DNA from: Polaromonas sp.
GTDB taxonomy: Bacteria > Pseudomonadota > Gammaproteobacteria > Burkholderiales > Burkholderiaceae
Assembly: GCA_013823505.1 (NCBI GenBank)
Contig: PNMH01000119.1
Span: forward strand, 1-8,843
Direction: 5' to 3'
DNA length: 8,843 nt
In this document: positions 1 through 6,274 of the stretch, in pieces
Numbering within the stretch: position 1 is the first letter of the stretch
Layout of the letters: every line of letters starts with the position of its first letter
Made by a program: the position numbers and the translations under genes
Notes under the pieces: generated by a model
What the model was told of the DNA's origin: nothing
What the model saw: the letters and a program-made list of their open reading frames with translations, nothing else
Databases searched by the model: none

Positions 1-1
1 G

Positions 2-1081
2 AGCCAGCTGCTGGTGGCGGGCCTGTTGGCCCTGCCATTCGCGCTGGCTGCGCAGACGGCCAGCCCGACGCAGGAGGCCGACTGGCGCCGGGCCAACGAC
101 GCGGTGGGAGCGCTCAAGCGCGGCCATGCCGACGTGCTCAAGTGGGAGCAGGCCAATTCCAGTGCAGCCACCGCGACGCCAGCCAGCACCCTGGGTGTTG
201 CCATGCCCACTACGGAGGCGGCTGTTCGCATGGCCTGGACGGTGCACCGCGATCTGGCCCGTGCTTTGGCTCGGCTGGGTCCGAAGAACGAACAGCTGAT
301 CGCAGAAGGCCGCTGGACAGAACTCGACCCCAGCCTGCAACGCCGCGTCGAGGATGCCAGTGAGGTGCTGGAGGTGGCTGCAGCCGGCCGCAAAGCCTGG
401 ATCGAAGCTGTAGCCGCTCAACAGGTGCTGAAGCACCAGCGTGACATGCTGGAGGCTGCCCAGGCCGCCTATGAGCTGGGGCAACGCATGGTGACAGTGG
501 GCAACTGGAGCAAGCTGCAGCTGTCTCCCGTTCAACTGGCTGCCTCCAACGCACGCATCAATCTGCGGCGTGCACAGCAAGCCGCCGCCCAGGCCCAGGC
601 CAATCTGGTCAAGACGATGGGGCAAACAGGCCTTCAGGATGGCTTTGAGCTGCCGGACCAGCTGCCTGCCGTCCCGGTGCAACCCATGACAGCGGCCGAA
701 CTGCAGAAGCGCGCTGAAACGGTTCGCAGCCATTTGCCAGATGCAGAAGGCCTGCGCAACCGTGCGCTGTCCAAGTCAGCCATGAACGTCTATTGGGCCG
801 CCCACGCCCTGGCGCAGGACAGCCAGGGGGACATTCTGAAGACCCGCGAGTTCATCACCGAAGAGACGGTGCTGCACTACAACGGCATGCTCAAGAGCGT
901 GTGGGACCTGCTGGACGAGGTGCGCAACCAGTCCCAGGCCACCGTGGATGCCATCGGCGCGCAGCGTGACTTCTGGCTGGCCGAGGCCGATCTGCAATGG
1001 GTCTTGCAAGGCGGAGAGCCCGACAGTTTTGTGAGTCTGGGCGGCGCCGGTGGCGATGCCCCGGCTGCAGCAGCGCATTGA
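2..1081 (+). CDS. TolC-family (outer membrane efflux-like) protein, 5' end outside the window
   Basis: The frame is open from the first bases. The visible N-terminus (SQLLVAGLLALPFALAAQ) is the hydrophobic core and cleavage region of a signal peptide, so the true start lies upstream; the GTG at 14 is probably internal. The mature protein is almost all helix, rich in Ala, Gln and Leu. Two similar segments, one ending in NLVKTMG (around 455-625) and one from YNGMLKSVWDLL to DLQWVLQGG (around 879-1018), match the C-terminal helix pair of each TolC/OEP repeat. They are joined by a linker (FELPDQLPAVP) typical of the repeat junction. Family members are outer-membrane channels of RND metal pumps, usually above 400 residues. 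This one is about 340 after cleavage and shows no clear beta-hairpin segment in either repeat. No RND pump or membrane-fusion gene is visible. The next gene starts 13 bp after its stop, so co-transcription is likely. Family call is fairly sure; channel function is doubtful. Confidence 0.82.
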   Translation, partial: SQLLVAGLLALPFALAAQTASPTQEADWRRANDAVGALKRGHADVLKWEQANSSAATATPASTLGVAMPTTEAAVRMAWTVHRDLARALARLGPKNEQLIAEGRWTELDPSLQRRVEDASEVLEVAAAGRKAWIEAVAAQQVLKHQRDMLEAAQAAYELGQRMVTVGNWSKLQLSPVQLAASNARINLRRAQQAAAQAQANLVKTMGQTGLQDGFELPDQLPAVPVQPMTAAELQKRAETVRSHLPDAEGLRNRALSKSAMNVYWAAHALAQDSQGDILKTREFITEETVLHYNGMLKSVWDLLDEVRNQSQATVDAIGAQRDFWLAEADLQWVLQGGEPDSFVSLGGAGGDAPAAAAH

Positions 1082-1097
1082 AAGGACACAACACATG
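1081..1097 (+). promoter_or_regulatory. Ribosome binding site that fixes the first multicopper oxidase start
   Basis: AAAGGA at 1081-1086 lies 8 bases before the ATG at 1095. The longer in-frame start at 1050 would lie inside the TolC-like gene and would add 15 charged residues before the TAT motif. The ATG at 1095 puts SRRQFF right after a short polar N-terminus, as expected of a TAT signal. Confidence 0.75.
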
Positions 1098-2483
1098 ACC
1101 AACACCAATTCCAGACGCCAGTTTTTTGCAGGTGCCGCAGCCTCCGTGGCCGGCCTGGCTGTAGCCCGCTCCGCATTGGCCGGTTTGCCGGAGCCCGTCA
1201 TTCAGACGTCGGTCGATACCGCACCACCGCTGGTGCCCCAGACCGGCCGGCCCTACAACCCGGTGGTCACGCTCAACGGCTGGACCTTGCCCTGGCGCAT
1301 GAACAACGGCGTCAAGGAATTTCACCTGGTGGCCGAACCCGTGGTTCGCGAGGTCTCGCCAGGCTTCAAGGTCAACATGTGGGGTTACAACGGCCAGAGC
1401 CCAGGCCCCACCATCGAGGTGGTCGAGGGCGACCGCGTGCGCATCTTCGTGACCAACAAGCTGCCCGAGCACACCACCATCCACTGGCACGGCCAGCGCC
1501 TGCCCAGCGGCATGGACGGTGTAGGTGGTCTGACCCAGCGCGCCATCCCCGTGGGCCAGACCTATGTCTACGAGTTCGAGGCCCGGCGCCCTGGCACCTT
1601 CATGTACCACCCCCATGCCGACGAGATGGTGCAGATGGCCATGGGCATGATGGGCATGTGGGTGACCCACCCCAAGGCCAAACACCCGCACATCAGCGAG
1701 GTGGACCGCGACTTTTGTTTCCTGCTCAACGCCTTTGACGTGGAGCCTGGCAGCAAGACGCCCAAGGTCAACACCATGACCGACTTCAACATCTGGTGCT
1801 GGAACAGCCGGGTGTTCCCCGCCATCGACACGCTGAACGTGCGCCTGAACGACCGCGTGCGCATCCGGGTGGGCAACCTCACCATGACCAACCACCCGAT
1901 CCACCTGCACGGGCACGAGTTTCTGGTCACAGGCACGGACGGTGGACCGACCCCGCCGTCCACCCGCTGGTATGAGGTCACCACCGATGTGGCCGTGGGG
2001 CAGATGCGCCAGATTGAGCTGATCGCCGACGAAGAAGGCGACTGGGCCATGCATTGCCACAAGAGCCACCACACCATGAACGCCATGGGGCACGATGTGC
2101 CGACCCTGATCGGCGTGGACCACCGCGGTCTGGTCAAGAAGATCCAGAAGGTCGCACCCGATTACATGCTGATGGGCGAGCGCGGCATGGCCGACATGGG
2201 CGAGATGCAGATGCCGATTCCCGACAACACGGCGCCCATGATGACCGGCACTGGCCAGTTCGGCCCGCTGGAAATGGGCGGCATGTTCACGGTCTTCAAG
2301 GTGCGCAAGGACCAGAAACCGGGCGACTACAAGGACCCGGGGCCGTACCAGTTCCCCGAGGGAACCGTGGCCTACGAATGGAACGGCGCACTTCCCCCGA
2401 CACCACGCCCTGCGGCCAGCGCTGACACGACACCGGCCGCCGCCACGGCGATCAAACCCACCGCCAAAGGCATGTCCCACTGA
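1095..2483 (+). CDS. Two-domain (small laccase-like) multicopper oxidase, TAT-exported, Met-rich C-terminal tail
   Basis: A 462-residue periplasmic copper oxidase, probably oxidising Cu(I) to Cu(II) with O2 as acceptor. The N-terminus NSRRQFFAGAAAS is a twin-arginine signal, implying export of a folded cofactor-loaded protein. All four copper motifs are present: HWHG at residues 130-133, YHPH at 171-174, HPIHLHGH at 267-274, and HCH at 320-322 with H326 and axial M331 of the type 1 site. Only about 93 residues separate motifs 2 and 3. This is close to two-domain small laccases, which form trimers, and far from the nearly 300 of CueO-type three-domain enzymes. After the copper core comes a tail of about 118 residues with ten Met between 357 and 397, a Pro-rich stretch, and a final MSH. 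Met residues also cluster just after YHPH (MVQMAMGMMGM). Assignment as a multicopper oxidase is firm; Cu(I) as substrate is inferred from context. Confidence 0.93.
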   Translation: MTNTNSRRQFFAGAAASVAGLAVARSALAGLPEPVIQTSVDTAPPLVPQTGRPYNPVVTLNGWTLPWRMNNGVKEFHLVAEPVVREVSPGFKVNMWGYNGQSPGPTIEVVEGDRVRIFVTNKLPEHTTIHWHGQRLPSGMDGVGGLTQRAIPVGQTYVYEFEARRPGTFMYHPHADEMVQMAMGMMGMWVTHPKAKHPHISEVDRDFCFLLNAFDVEPGSKTPKVNTMTDFNIWCWNSRVFPAIDTLNVRLNDRVRIRVGNLTMTNHPIHLHGHEFLVTGTDGGPTPPSTRWYEVTTDVAVGQMRQIELIADEEGDWAMHCHKSHHTMNAMGHDVPTLIGVDHRGLVKKIQKVAPDYMLMGERGMADMGEMQMPIPDNTAPMMTGTGQFGPLEMGGMFTVFKVRKDQKPGDYKDPGPYQFPEGTVAYEWNGALPPTPRPAASADTTPAAATAIKPTAKGMSH

Positions 2484-2553
2484 AAAGGCCCATTGCCCGT
2501 CTCACCACTGTTTTTCCTCAACCGTTTCCCCAACCAAAACCCCAAGGACAACC

Positions 2554-3045
2554 ATGAAATCCGTCAAGTTCAACTTCGCTTCCCGCGCTGACTTTGTTTT
2601 CGCTGCTGCAGCATTGGCCGCATCGGCTGCTTTCGCTGGTGGCACCCATGGCGGTGGGCACGATGAATCGCCCATCGGCGAACCGGGTGTCGCAGCCAAC
2701 GTCACGCGCACGATCGAGGTGGACGCGGCCGACAGCATGCGGTTCACGCCGTCGAACGTGTCGGTGAAGAAGGGCGAGACCATCCGTTTTGTCATCAAGA
2801 ATTCCGGCAAGCTGCCGCACGAGTTCAGCCTCGGCACGGAAAAGGAGCTCAAGGAGCACTACGAGGTCATGAAGAAGTTCCCGACCATGGAGCACGAAGA
2901 AGCCAACAAGATCTCGCTCAAGCCTGGCAAACAGGGTGAAGTGATCTGGCGCTTCACCAAGCCCGGTGTGGTGAACTTCGCCTGCTTGCATGTGGGCCAC
3001 TACGAGGCCGGCATGAAGGGCCAGGTCAAGGTGGCAGCCAAGTAA
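2554..3045 (+). CDS. copI: CopI-type periplasmic cupredoxin for copper tolerance
   Basis: A 163-residue exported protein with a Sec-type signal, likely cleaved after SAAFA (residue 28). The mature N-terminus carries a His/Gly motif (GGTHGGGHDES, H32 and H36). A plastocyanin-like domain then runs from about residue 48 to the end. Type 1 copper ligands are all visible: H89 in KLPHEF, C144, H149 and M154 in the C-terminal CLHVGHYEAGM loop with Cys-x4-His-x4-Met spacing. This architecture matches CopI, a cupredoxin known from Rubrivivax gelatinosus and other proteobacteria to protect the periplasm against copper; its exact reaction is unsettled. AAGGA at 2544-2548 supports the ATG at 2554. It lies 70 bp after the two-domain oxidase and 49 bp before the CusF-like gene. 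A generic plastocyanin/azurin annotation is possible, but the N-terminal metal motif and neighbourhood favour CopI. Confidence 0.9.
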   Translation: MKSVKFNFASRADFVFAAAALAASAAFAGGTHGGGHDESPIGEPGVAANVTRTIEVDAADSMRFTPSNVSVKKGETIRFVIKNSGKLPHEFSLGTEKELKEHYEVMKKFPTMEHEEANKISLKPGKQGEVIWRFTKPGVVNFACLHVGHYEAGMKGQVKVAAK

Positions 3046-3094
3046 GCAGCTATCCGATCATCACAACCTCCACCCAACGACACAAGGATTCAAG

Positions 3095-3451
3095 ATGAAA
3101 CTGCGACTGGTTCTGAGCGCAACCGCACTGGCCTTCACGGCCATTGCAGCCAACCCCGTGTTCGCTCAAATGAACATGGACCACAGCAAAATGGGCATGG
3201 CGGGCATGGCGGGCATGGCGGGCATGCCCAGCATGACCGATGGTGAAGTCCGCAAGATCGACAAGGACGCCGGCAAGATCACCATCAAGCACGGTGAAAT
3301 CAAGCACATGGACATGCCCGGCATGACCATGGTCTTCGTGGCCAAGGACAAGGCCTTGCTGGACAAGACCAGCGTCGGTGCCAAGATCCAGTTCATGGTC
3401 ACGAACGAGAACGGGCAGATGACGGTGACGGACATCCAGCCAGTGAAGTGA
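3095..3451 (+). CDS. CusF-like periplasmic copper-binding protein
   Basis: A 118-residue protein with a signal peptide cleaved after NPVFA (residue 24). The mature start is Met/His-rich (MNMDHSKMGM), followed by three Ala-Gly-Met units and then a CusF/CusX-type small beta-barrel from about residue 48. The copper-site segment HGEIKHMDMPGMTM aligns with the E. coli CusF ligands H36, W44, M47 and M49 as H66, M74, M77 and M79. Here Met replaces the Trp that caps Cu(I) in CusF. CusF proteins bind Cu(I)/Ag(I) in the periplasm and hand it to CusCBA pumps; no CusA or CusB is in this window, so the partner may be an oxidase, CopI or the TolC-like protein. AAGGA at 3084-3088 supports the ATG at 3095. 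Its TGA overlaps the GTG start of the next gene, suggesting coupled translation. Confidence 0.88.
   Translation: MKLRLVLSATALAFTAIAANPVFAQMNMDHSKMGMAGMAGMAGMPSMTDGEVRKIDKDAGKITIKHGEIKHMDMPGMTMVFVAKDKALLDKTSVGAKIQFMVTNENGQMTVTDIQPVK
3200..3226 (+). repeat. Three perfect 9-bp tandem repeats coding for Ala-Gly-Met
   Basis: The unit GCGGGCATG occurs three times in a row, in frame, encoding AGM AGM AGM at residues 36-44 of the CusF-like protein. It is preceded by a related ATGGGCATG at 3191-3199. The repeat length is a multiple of three, so slippage would change the number of Met ligands without breaking the frame. Confidence 0.9.
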
Positions 3452-3951
3452 TCCTGCGTTTTCAGCGTCTCCGTTTGGCTGCGGCTGTTCTTGCTCTGGC
3501 AGGGATTGCCGCAGCTTTTTTCTGGGGGCCATCTGCGGACTTCTTCCGGTCAGATCCCATCGGGCTGCTTCGCCCGGATGACGTCGTGATACTCAAGCAG
3601 GGTGCGCTGATCTACCAGGCCCGGTGCGCCAGTTGCCATGGCGTGACGCTGGAGGGGCAGGCCAACTGGCGAGAACGGGGTGCCGATGGTCGCTTGCCGG
3701 CGCCTCCCCACGACGGGAGCGGCCACACCTGGCACCACTCGGACGATGTGCTGATTCGCATCACCAAGGAAGGGGTGGCGAAGGCCGTTGGAATGCCCGA
3801 CTACGCCACCAACATGCCCGCCTTTGGCGATTCGCTCAGCGATGCCGACATCGTGGCGGTTCTGTCCTGGATCAAGTCGCAGTGGTCACCAGAGACCCGG
3901 CGCCACCACAACGACATCAATCTCCAGGCCCAGCAGCAGTCGCCACGCTGA
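3448..3951 (+). CDS. Membrane-anchored monohaem c-type cytochrome
   Basis: A 167-residue class I cytochrome c. An N-terminal hydrophobic segment (residues 9-26, no obvious cleavage motif) probably anchors it to the inner membrane with the haem domain in the periplasm. The haem-binding motif is CASCH at residues 60-64. The likely axial Met is M123 in NMPAFGDSLSDADI, followed by the usual C-terminal helix. A His-rich loop (PPHDGSGHTWHHSD) lies between, typical of this cytochrome group and possibly able to touch metal. The start is the GTG at 3448, which shares bases with the TGA of the CusF-like gene; no good Shine-Dalgarno is seen, so translation probably depends on re-initiation after the upstream gene. 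Its place right after CopI and CusF-like genes suggests a role in copper-linked electron transfer, but no partner is shown by the sequence. The haem protein call is firm; the role is inference. Confidence 0.9.
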   Translation: MILRFQRLRLAAAVLALAGIAAAFFWGPSADFFRSDPIGLLRPDDVVILKQGALIYQARCASCHGVTLEGQANWRERGADGRLPAPPHDGSGHTWHHSDDVLIRITKEGVAKAVGMPDYATNMPAFGDSLSDADIVAVLSWIKSQWSPETRRHHNDINLQAQQQSPR

Positions 3952-3964
3952 ACCTGACTTTTTT

Positions 3965-4008
3965 GTCATCTCCGGGTCATCTTGGCGACCTGGGTCGATT
4001 CCTACAGT
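3965..4008 (+). promoter_or_regulatory. Putative response-regulator-dependent promoter for the right-hand genes
   Basis: GTCATCT occurs at 3965-3971 and again at 3976-3982, an exact direct repeat with an 11-bp period, i.e. one helical turn. Direct repeats with this period are typical operators of OmpR/PhoB-family regulators, which include the copper regulators CopR and CusR. A -10-like TACAGT lies at 4003-4008, with a poor -35 (CTTGGC, 3981-3986, 16-bp spacer) overlapping the second repeat. This fits an activator-dependent promoter. The next gene begins at 4056. The repeat is seen; the regulator and promoter activity are inferred. Confidence 0.5.
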
Positions 4009-4055
4009 GACTCCATGGCATCTCGCCATGCGCTCCGTCACGAAAGGAAATCGAT

Positions 4056-4556
4056 ATGTCCACCTTGATCCGAACCCTTCTGGCCGTGGCTGTCGCTGGT
4101 GCGGCGTTCTCTGCCGCAGCACAGCAAGCAGCAGACCACACCCAGCACCACCCGTCCACCCCGGCAGCCAGCGGCACGACCCAGCAGGCTACACCTCAGG
4201 CCGGTATGCCCATGGGCATGTCGTCGATGCCGCAGATGCAGGAACACATGCAGCAGCACATGACCACCATGCAGGCGCTGCGCGCCAAGATGGCGGCGGC
4301 CAAAACGCCGGCCGAACGCCAGTCTCTGATGGCAGAACACATGCAGGCGATGCAAGAAGGCATGGACATGATGAAAGGCGTGAAGTCCATGGGTGGCATG
4401 TCTGGAATGCAGGGAATGGGGGCTCCCGGCGCCGTTACACCGGACATGACCCAGCGGCATCAAATGATGGAGATGCGCATGGACATGATGCAGAACATGA
4501 TGGAAATGATGATGCAGCGCATGCCGCAGTCGCCGTCCAGTACCGGTGCCCAGTGA
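4056..4556 (+). CDS. Met-rich exported protein, putative periplasmic copper sponge
   Basis: A 166-residue protein of no named family that I recognise. A signal peptide (LLAVAVAGAAFSAAA) is followed by a His-containing start (DHTQHH, H28/H31/H32) and a Thr/Ala/Pro linker. A helical-looking region follows with 32 Met among residues 51-156. Motifs include MPMGM, MQEHMQQHM, MAEHMQAMQEGMDMM and a C-terminal Met-zipper-like run. There is no Cys. Such Met/His patterns are typical of Cu(I)-binding periplasmic proteins, and similar unnamed proteins are common in copper islands. The central KTPAERQSLMAEHMQ segment looks like a conserved helical hairpin. AAAGGA at 4043-4048 gives a good start. It is the first gene after the putative promoter and precedes the three-domain oxidase by 57 bp. 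Copper storage or delivery to that oxidase is inference from composition and position. Confidence 0.83.
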   Translation: MSTLIRTLLAVAVAGAAFSAAAQQAADHTQHHPSTPAASGTTQQATPQAGMPMGMSSMPQMQEHMQQHMTTMQALRAKMAAAKTPAERQSLMAEHMQAMQEGMDMMKGVKSMGGMSGMQGMGAPGAVTPDMTQRHQMMEMRMDMMQNMMEMMMQRMPQSPSSTGAQ

Positions 4557-4600
4557 CCACGGCGACGTTCTGACGCTGTACCAGTTTTCATATCCAGTTC

Positions 4601-4616
4601 AGGAGATTGTGTGATG
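4601..4616 (+). promoter_or_regulatory. Ribosome binding site choosing the second multicopper oxidase start
   Basis: AGGAG at 4601-4605 is followed by three possible in-frame starts: GTG 4611, ATG 4614 and ATG 4620. The spacing of 8 bases and the ATG codon favour 4614; GTG 4611 is only 5 bases away. The choice changes the protein by one to three residues only. Confidence 0.7.
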
Positions 4617-6254
4617 TCGATGTATTCCCGGCGGCAGTTTCTGAGCGGCGCGGGTGCTCTGGGTGCCGCGACAGCCTGCCCAGGCATCTGGGCGGCCACA
4701 GTTGCCCAGTCAGGCCTGTCTTCCGACGAGATCCTTCGCCTTGAAGCACAGGCGGCGGGCTTCTCCAACCCCTTGCGACTTCCGGGAAGCAGCGGTCTTT
4801 TTGGTGTTCTACCCGCAACAGACTTCAAGGAAGTCCATGTGGTCCGCAGCGAGATCGAGGTGCTGCCGGGTCAGCGCACACCTATCCTAGCCTACGCCGT
4901 GGAATCGCGTGGCAAGAAGTTCCTCAACCCGGCGCTTCTGGCCCGCCGTGGCGACGAGATGCGGGTGAAGCTGATCAATCACATTGATCAACCGACGGTC
5001 ATTCACTGGCATGGCCTGAGTGTCGATTCTCGCAACGACGGCAATGGCCTCAACGTCGTGGCGCCGGGTCAGAGCATGGACTACGCGTTCGCCTTGCAGG
5101 ACCGGTCGTCGATGTACTGGTACCACCCCCACGCCCACGGATACATCCCTCAGCAGGCCTATCACGGCCTGGCCAGCCTGCTGTTCGTCGAGGACGACGA
5201 CGAAGCCGCCCTGCGCAAGGAGCTGGCGCTGGCGTTGGGTGAATCCGAAATCCCGCTGGTGCTGCAGGACAAGGAGTTCGATGCCCAAGGACGTCTCCAG
5301 TACGCGCCCAGCGCCGCCCAAGCCTTCGGTGGCTGGGTGGGCAGCCGGCTGATGGTCAACCTGACCGAGCGCCCGCACATGAAGGCCGGGCGCCGCATCG
5401 TGCGCTTTCGCATCCTCAACGGCAGCAACGCGCGCAGCTACCGGCTCGCGTTCCTGCAGGACGGCAAAGCGCTCGGCTTCTACCTGGCGGGCACGGATGG
5501 CGGCCTGCTTGCGCAGCCCTTGCGCATCGATCAGACCTTCCTTTCCCCGGGCCAGCGGCTGGATGTGCTGGTGGATTTTCGAGAAGCCAACCCCACCCGC
5601 CCGGTGACCCTGGCGTCCTTGCCCTTCGACCCGATGCACCAGGAGGGGGGGCACGACATGGCCACGATGGACCACAGCCAGCATGGTGCGACACAAGGCG
5701 CAGCCGCGCTCGCAGCGATGGCCATGGAAGGCGATGCACGGGCGCTGATGCGTATCGACCTGGCGCCGTCCAGCACACCATACGACCGCCGTCTGCCTGC
5801 GCGCCTGTCTAGCCTCTCCGCTCCGGTTGAACCGGCGGGCGCGGCGCGGCGCATGCAACTGGGCCACGATGGCAAGGGCCACTGGACGATCAACGGTGGG
5901 GTGTACGACCATACCGCTGTCCCATTGACTGTCCAGCGGGGCGCGCGTGAAACCTGGCGGATCGAGAACGCTGAACGCAGCATGCCGCACCCCATGCACC
6001 TGCACGGTTTCTCGTTCCGGGTGCTCGAACGTCTGGGCAGTCCAGCGCCGGTTCGCTCCCTGGCCGGTGCACGCGGCCTGCTGCCTCAGGACCAGGGCGT
6101 GGTCGACACCCTGCAGGTGTGGCCGGGTGAATCCGTGCGGATCGCCATCGACTTTTCGCATCCGCACCAAGGCGATCAGGACTACGTCTTTCACTGTCAC
6201 ACGCTTGAACACGCCGAGGCGGGAATGATGATGCGGTACGCGGTCAAAGCCTAG
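4614..6254 (+). CDS. Three-domain multicopper oxidase (CueO/CopA-like), TAT-exported
   Basis: A 546-residue periplasmic oxidase expected to oxidise Cu(I) to Cu(II) using O2. SRRQFLSGAGALGA near the N-terminus is a clear twin-arginine signal. Copper motifs are complete: HWHG at 131-134, YHPHAH at 170-175, HPMHLHGF at 459-466 and HCHTLEH at 527-533 with axial M538. About 286 residues lie between motifs 2 and 3, so there are three cupredoxin domains. A Met/His-rich insert occupies roughly residues 339-382 (DPMHQEGGHDMATMDHSQHG and following), at a place comparable to the Met-rich segment of CueO that guides Cu(I) to its substrate site. It follows the Met-rich protein by 57 bp and precedes DUF2933 by 20 bp. 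A run of seven G at about 5645-5651 is intact in frame. The spacing differs from the first oxidase in this window, so the two are not simple duplicates. Whether it is closer to CueO or CopA needs a tree. Confidence 0.93.
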   Translation: MSMYSRRQFLSGAGALGAATACPGIWAATVAQSGLSSDEILRLEAQAAGFSNPLRLPGSSGLFGVLPATDFKEVHVVRSEIEVLPGQRTPILAYAVESRGKKFLNPALLARRGDEMRVKLINHIDQPTVIHWHGLSVDSRNDGNGLNVVAPGQSMDYAFALQDRSSMYWYHPHAHGYIPQQAYHGLASLLFVEDDDEAALRKELALALGESEIPLVLQDKEFDAQGRLQYAPSAAQAFGGWVGSRLMVNLTERPHMKAGRRIVRFRILNGSNARSYRLAFLQDGKALGFYLAGTDGGLLAQPLRIDQTFLSPGQRLDVLVDFREANPTRPVTLASLPFDPMHQEGGHDMATMDHSQHGATQGAAALAAMAMEGDARALMRIDLAPSSTPYDRRLPARLSSLSAPVEPAGAARRMQLGHDGKGHWTINGGVYDHTAVPLTVQRGARETWRIENAERSMPHPMHLHGFSFRVLERLGSPAPVRSLAGARGLLPQDQGVVDTLQVWPGESVRIAIDFSHPHQGDQDYVFHCHTLEHAEAGMMMRYAVKA

Positions 6255-6274
6255 CCAACGGAGCACCAGACACC

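Noticed and set aside
1050..1094. Extended start for the first oxidase overlapping the TolC-like gene
   Set aside because: It would add a charged 15-residue leader before the twin-arginine motif; the ATG at 1095 has a good Shine-Dalgarno at 1081-1086.
891..2480. Long antisense open frame (529 codons) opposite the first oxidase
   Set aside because: It lies opposite a gene with complete copper motifs, its product is a low-complexity His/Val/Ala/Gly sequence, and it has no recognisable domain. It is a side effect of high GC and Met/His-rich coding on the other strand.
3959..3990. Possible terminator after the cytochrome gene (T-run at 3959-3964, GGTC/GACC pairing)
   Set aside because: No stable stem precedes the T-run, and the four-base GGTC/GACC pairing lies after it.
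3788..4573. Overlapping + frame of 261 codons across the cytochrome end and the Met-rich gene
   Set aside because: It is out of frame with both supported genes, crosses the promoter-like gap, and gives a low-complexity His/Gly/Asp product.
4570..4593. Possible promoter (CTGACG and TCATAT) just ahead of the second oxidase
   Set aside because: The spacing is only about 12 bp and both hexamers are poor; read-through from the upstream gene is simpler.
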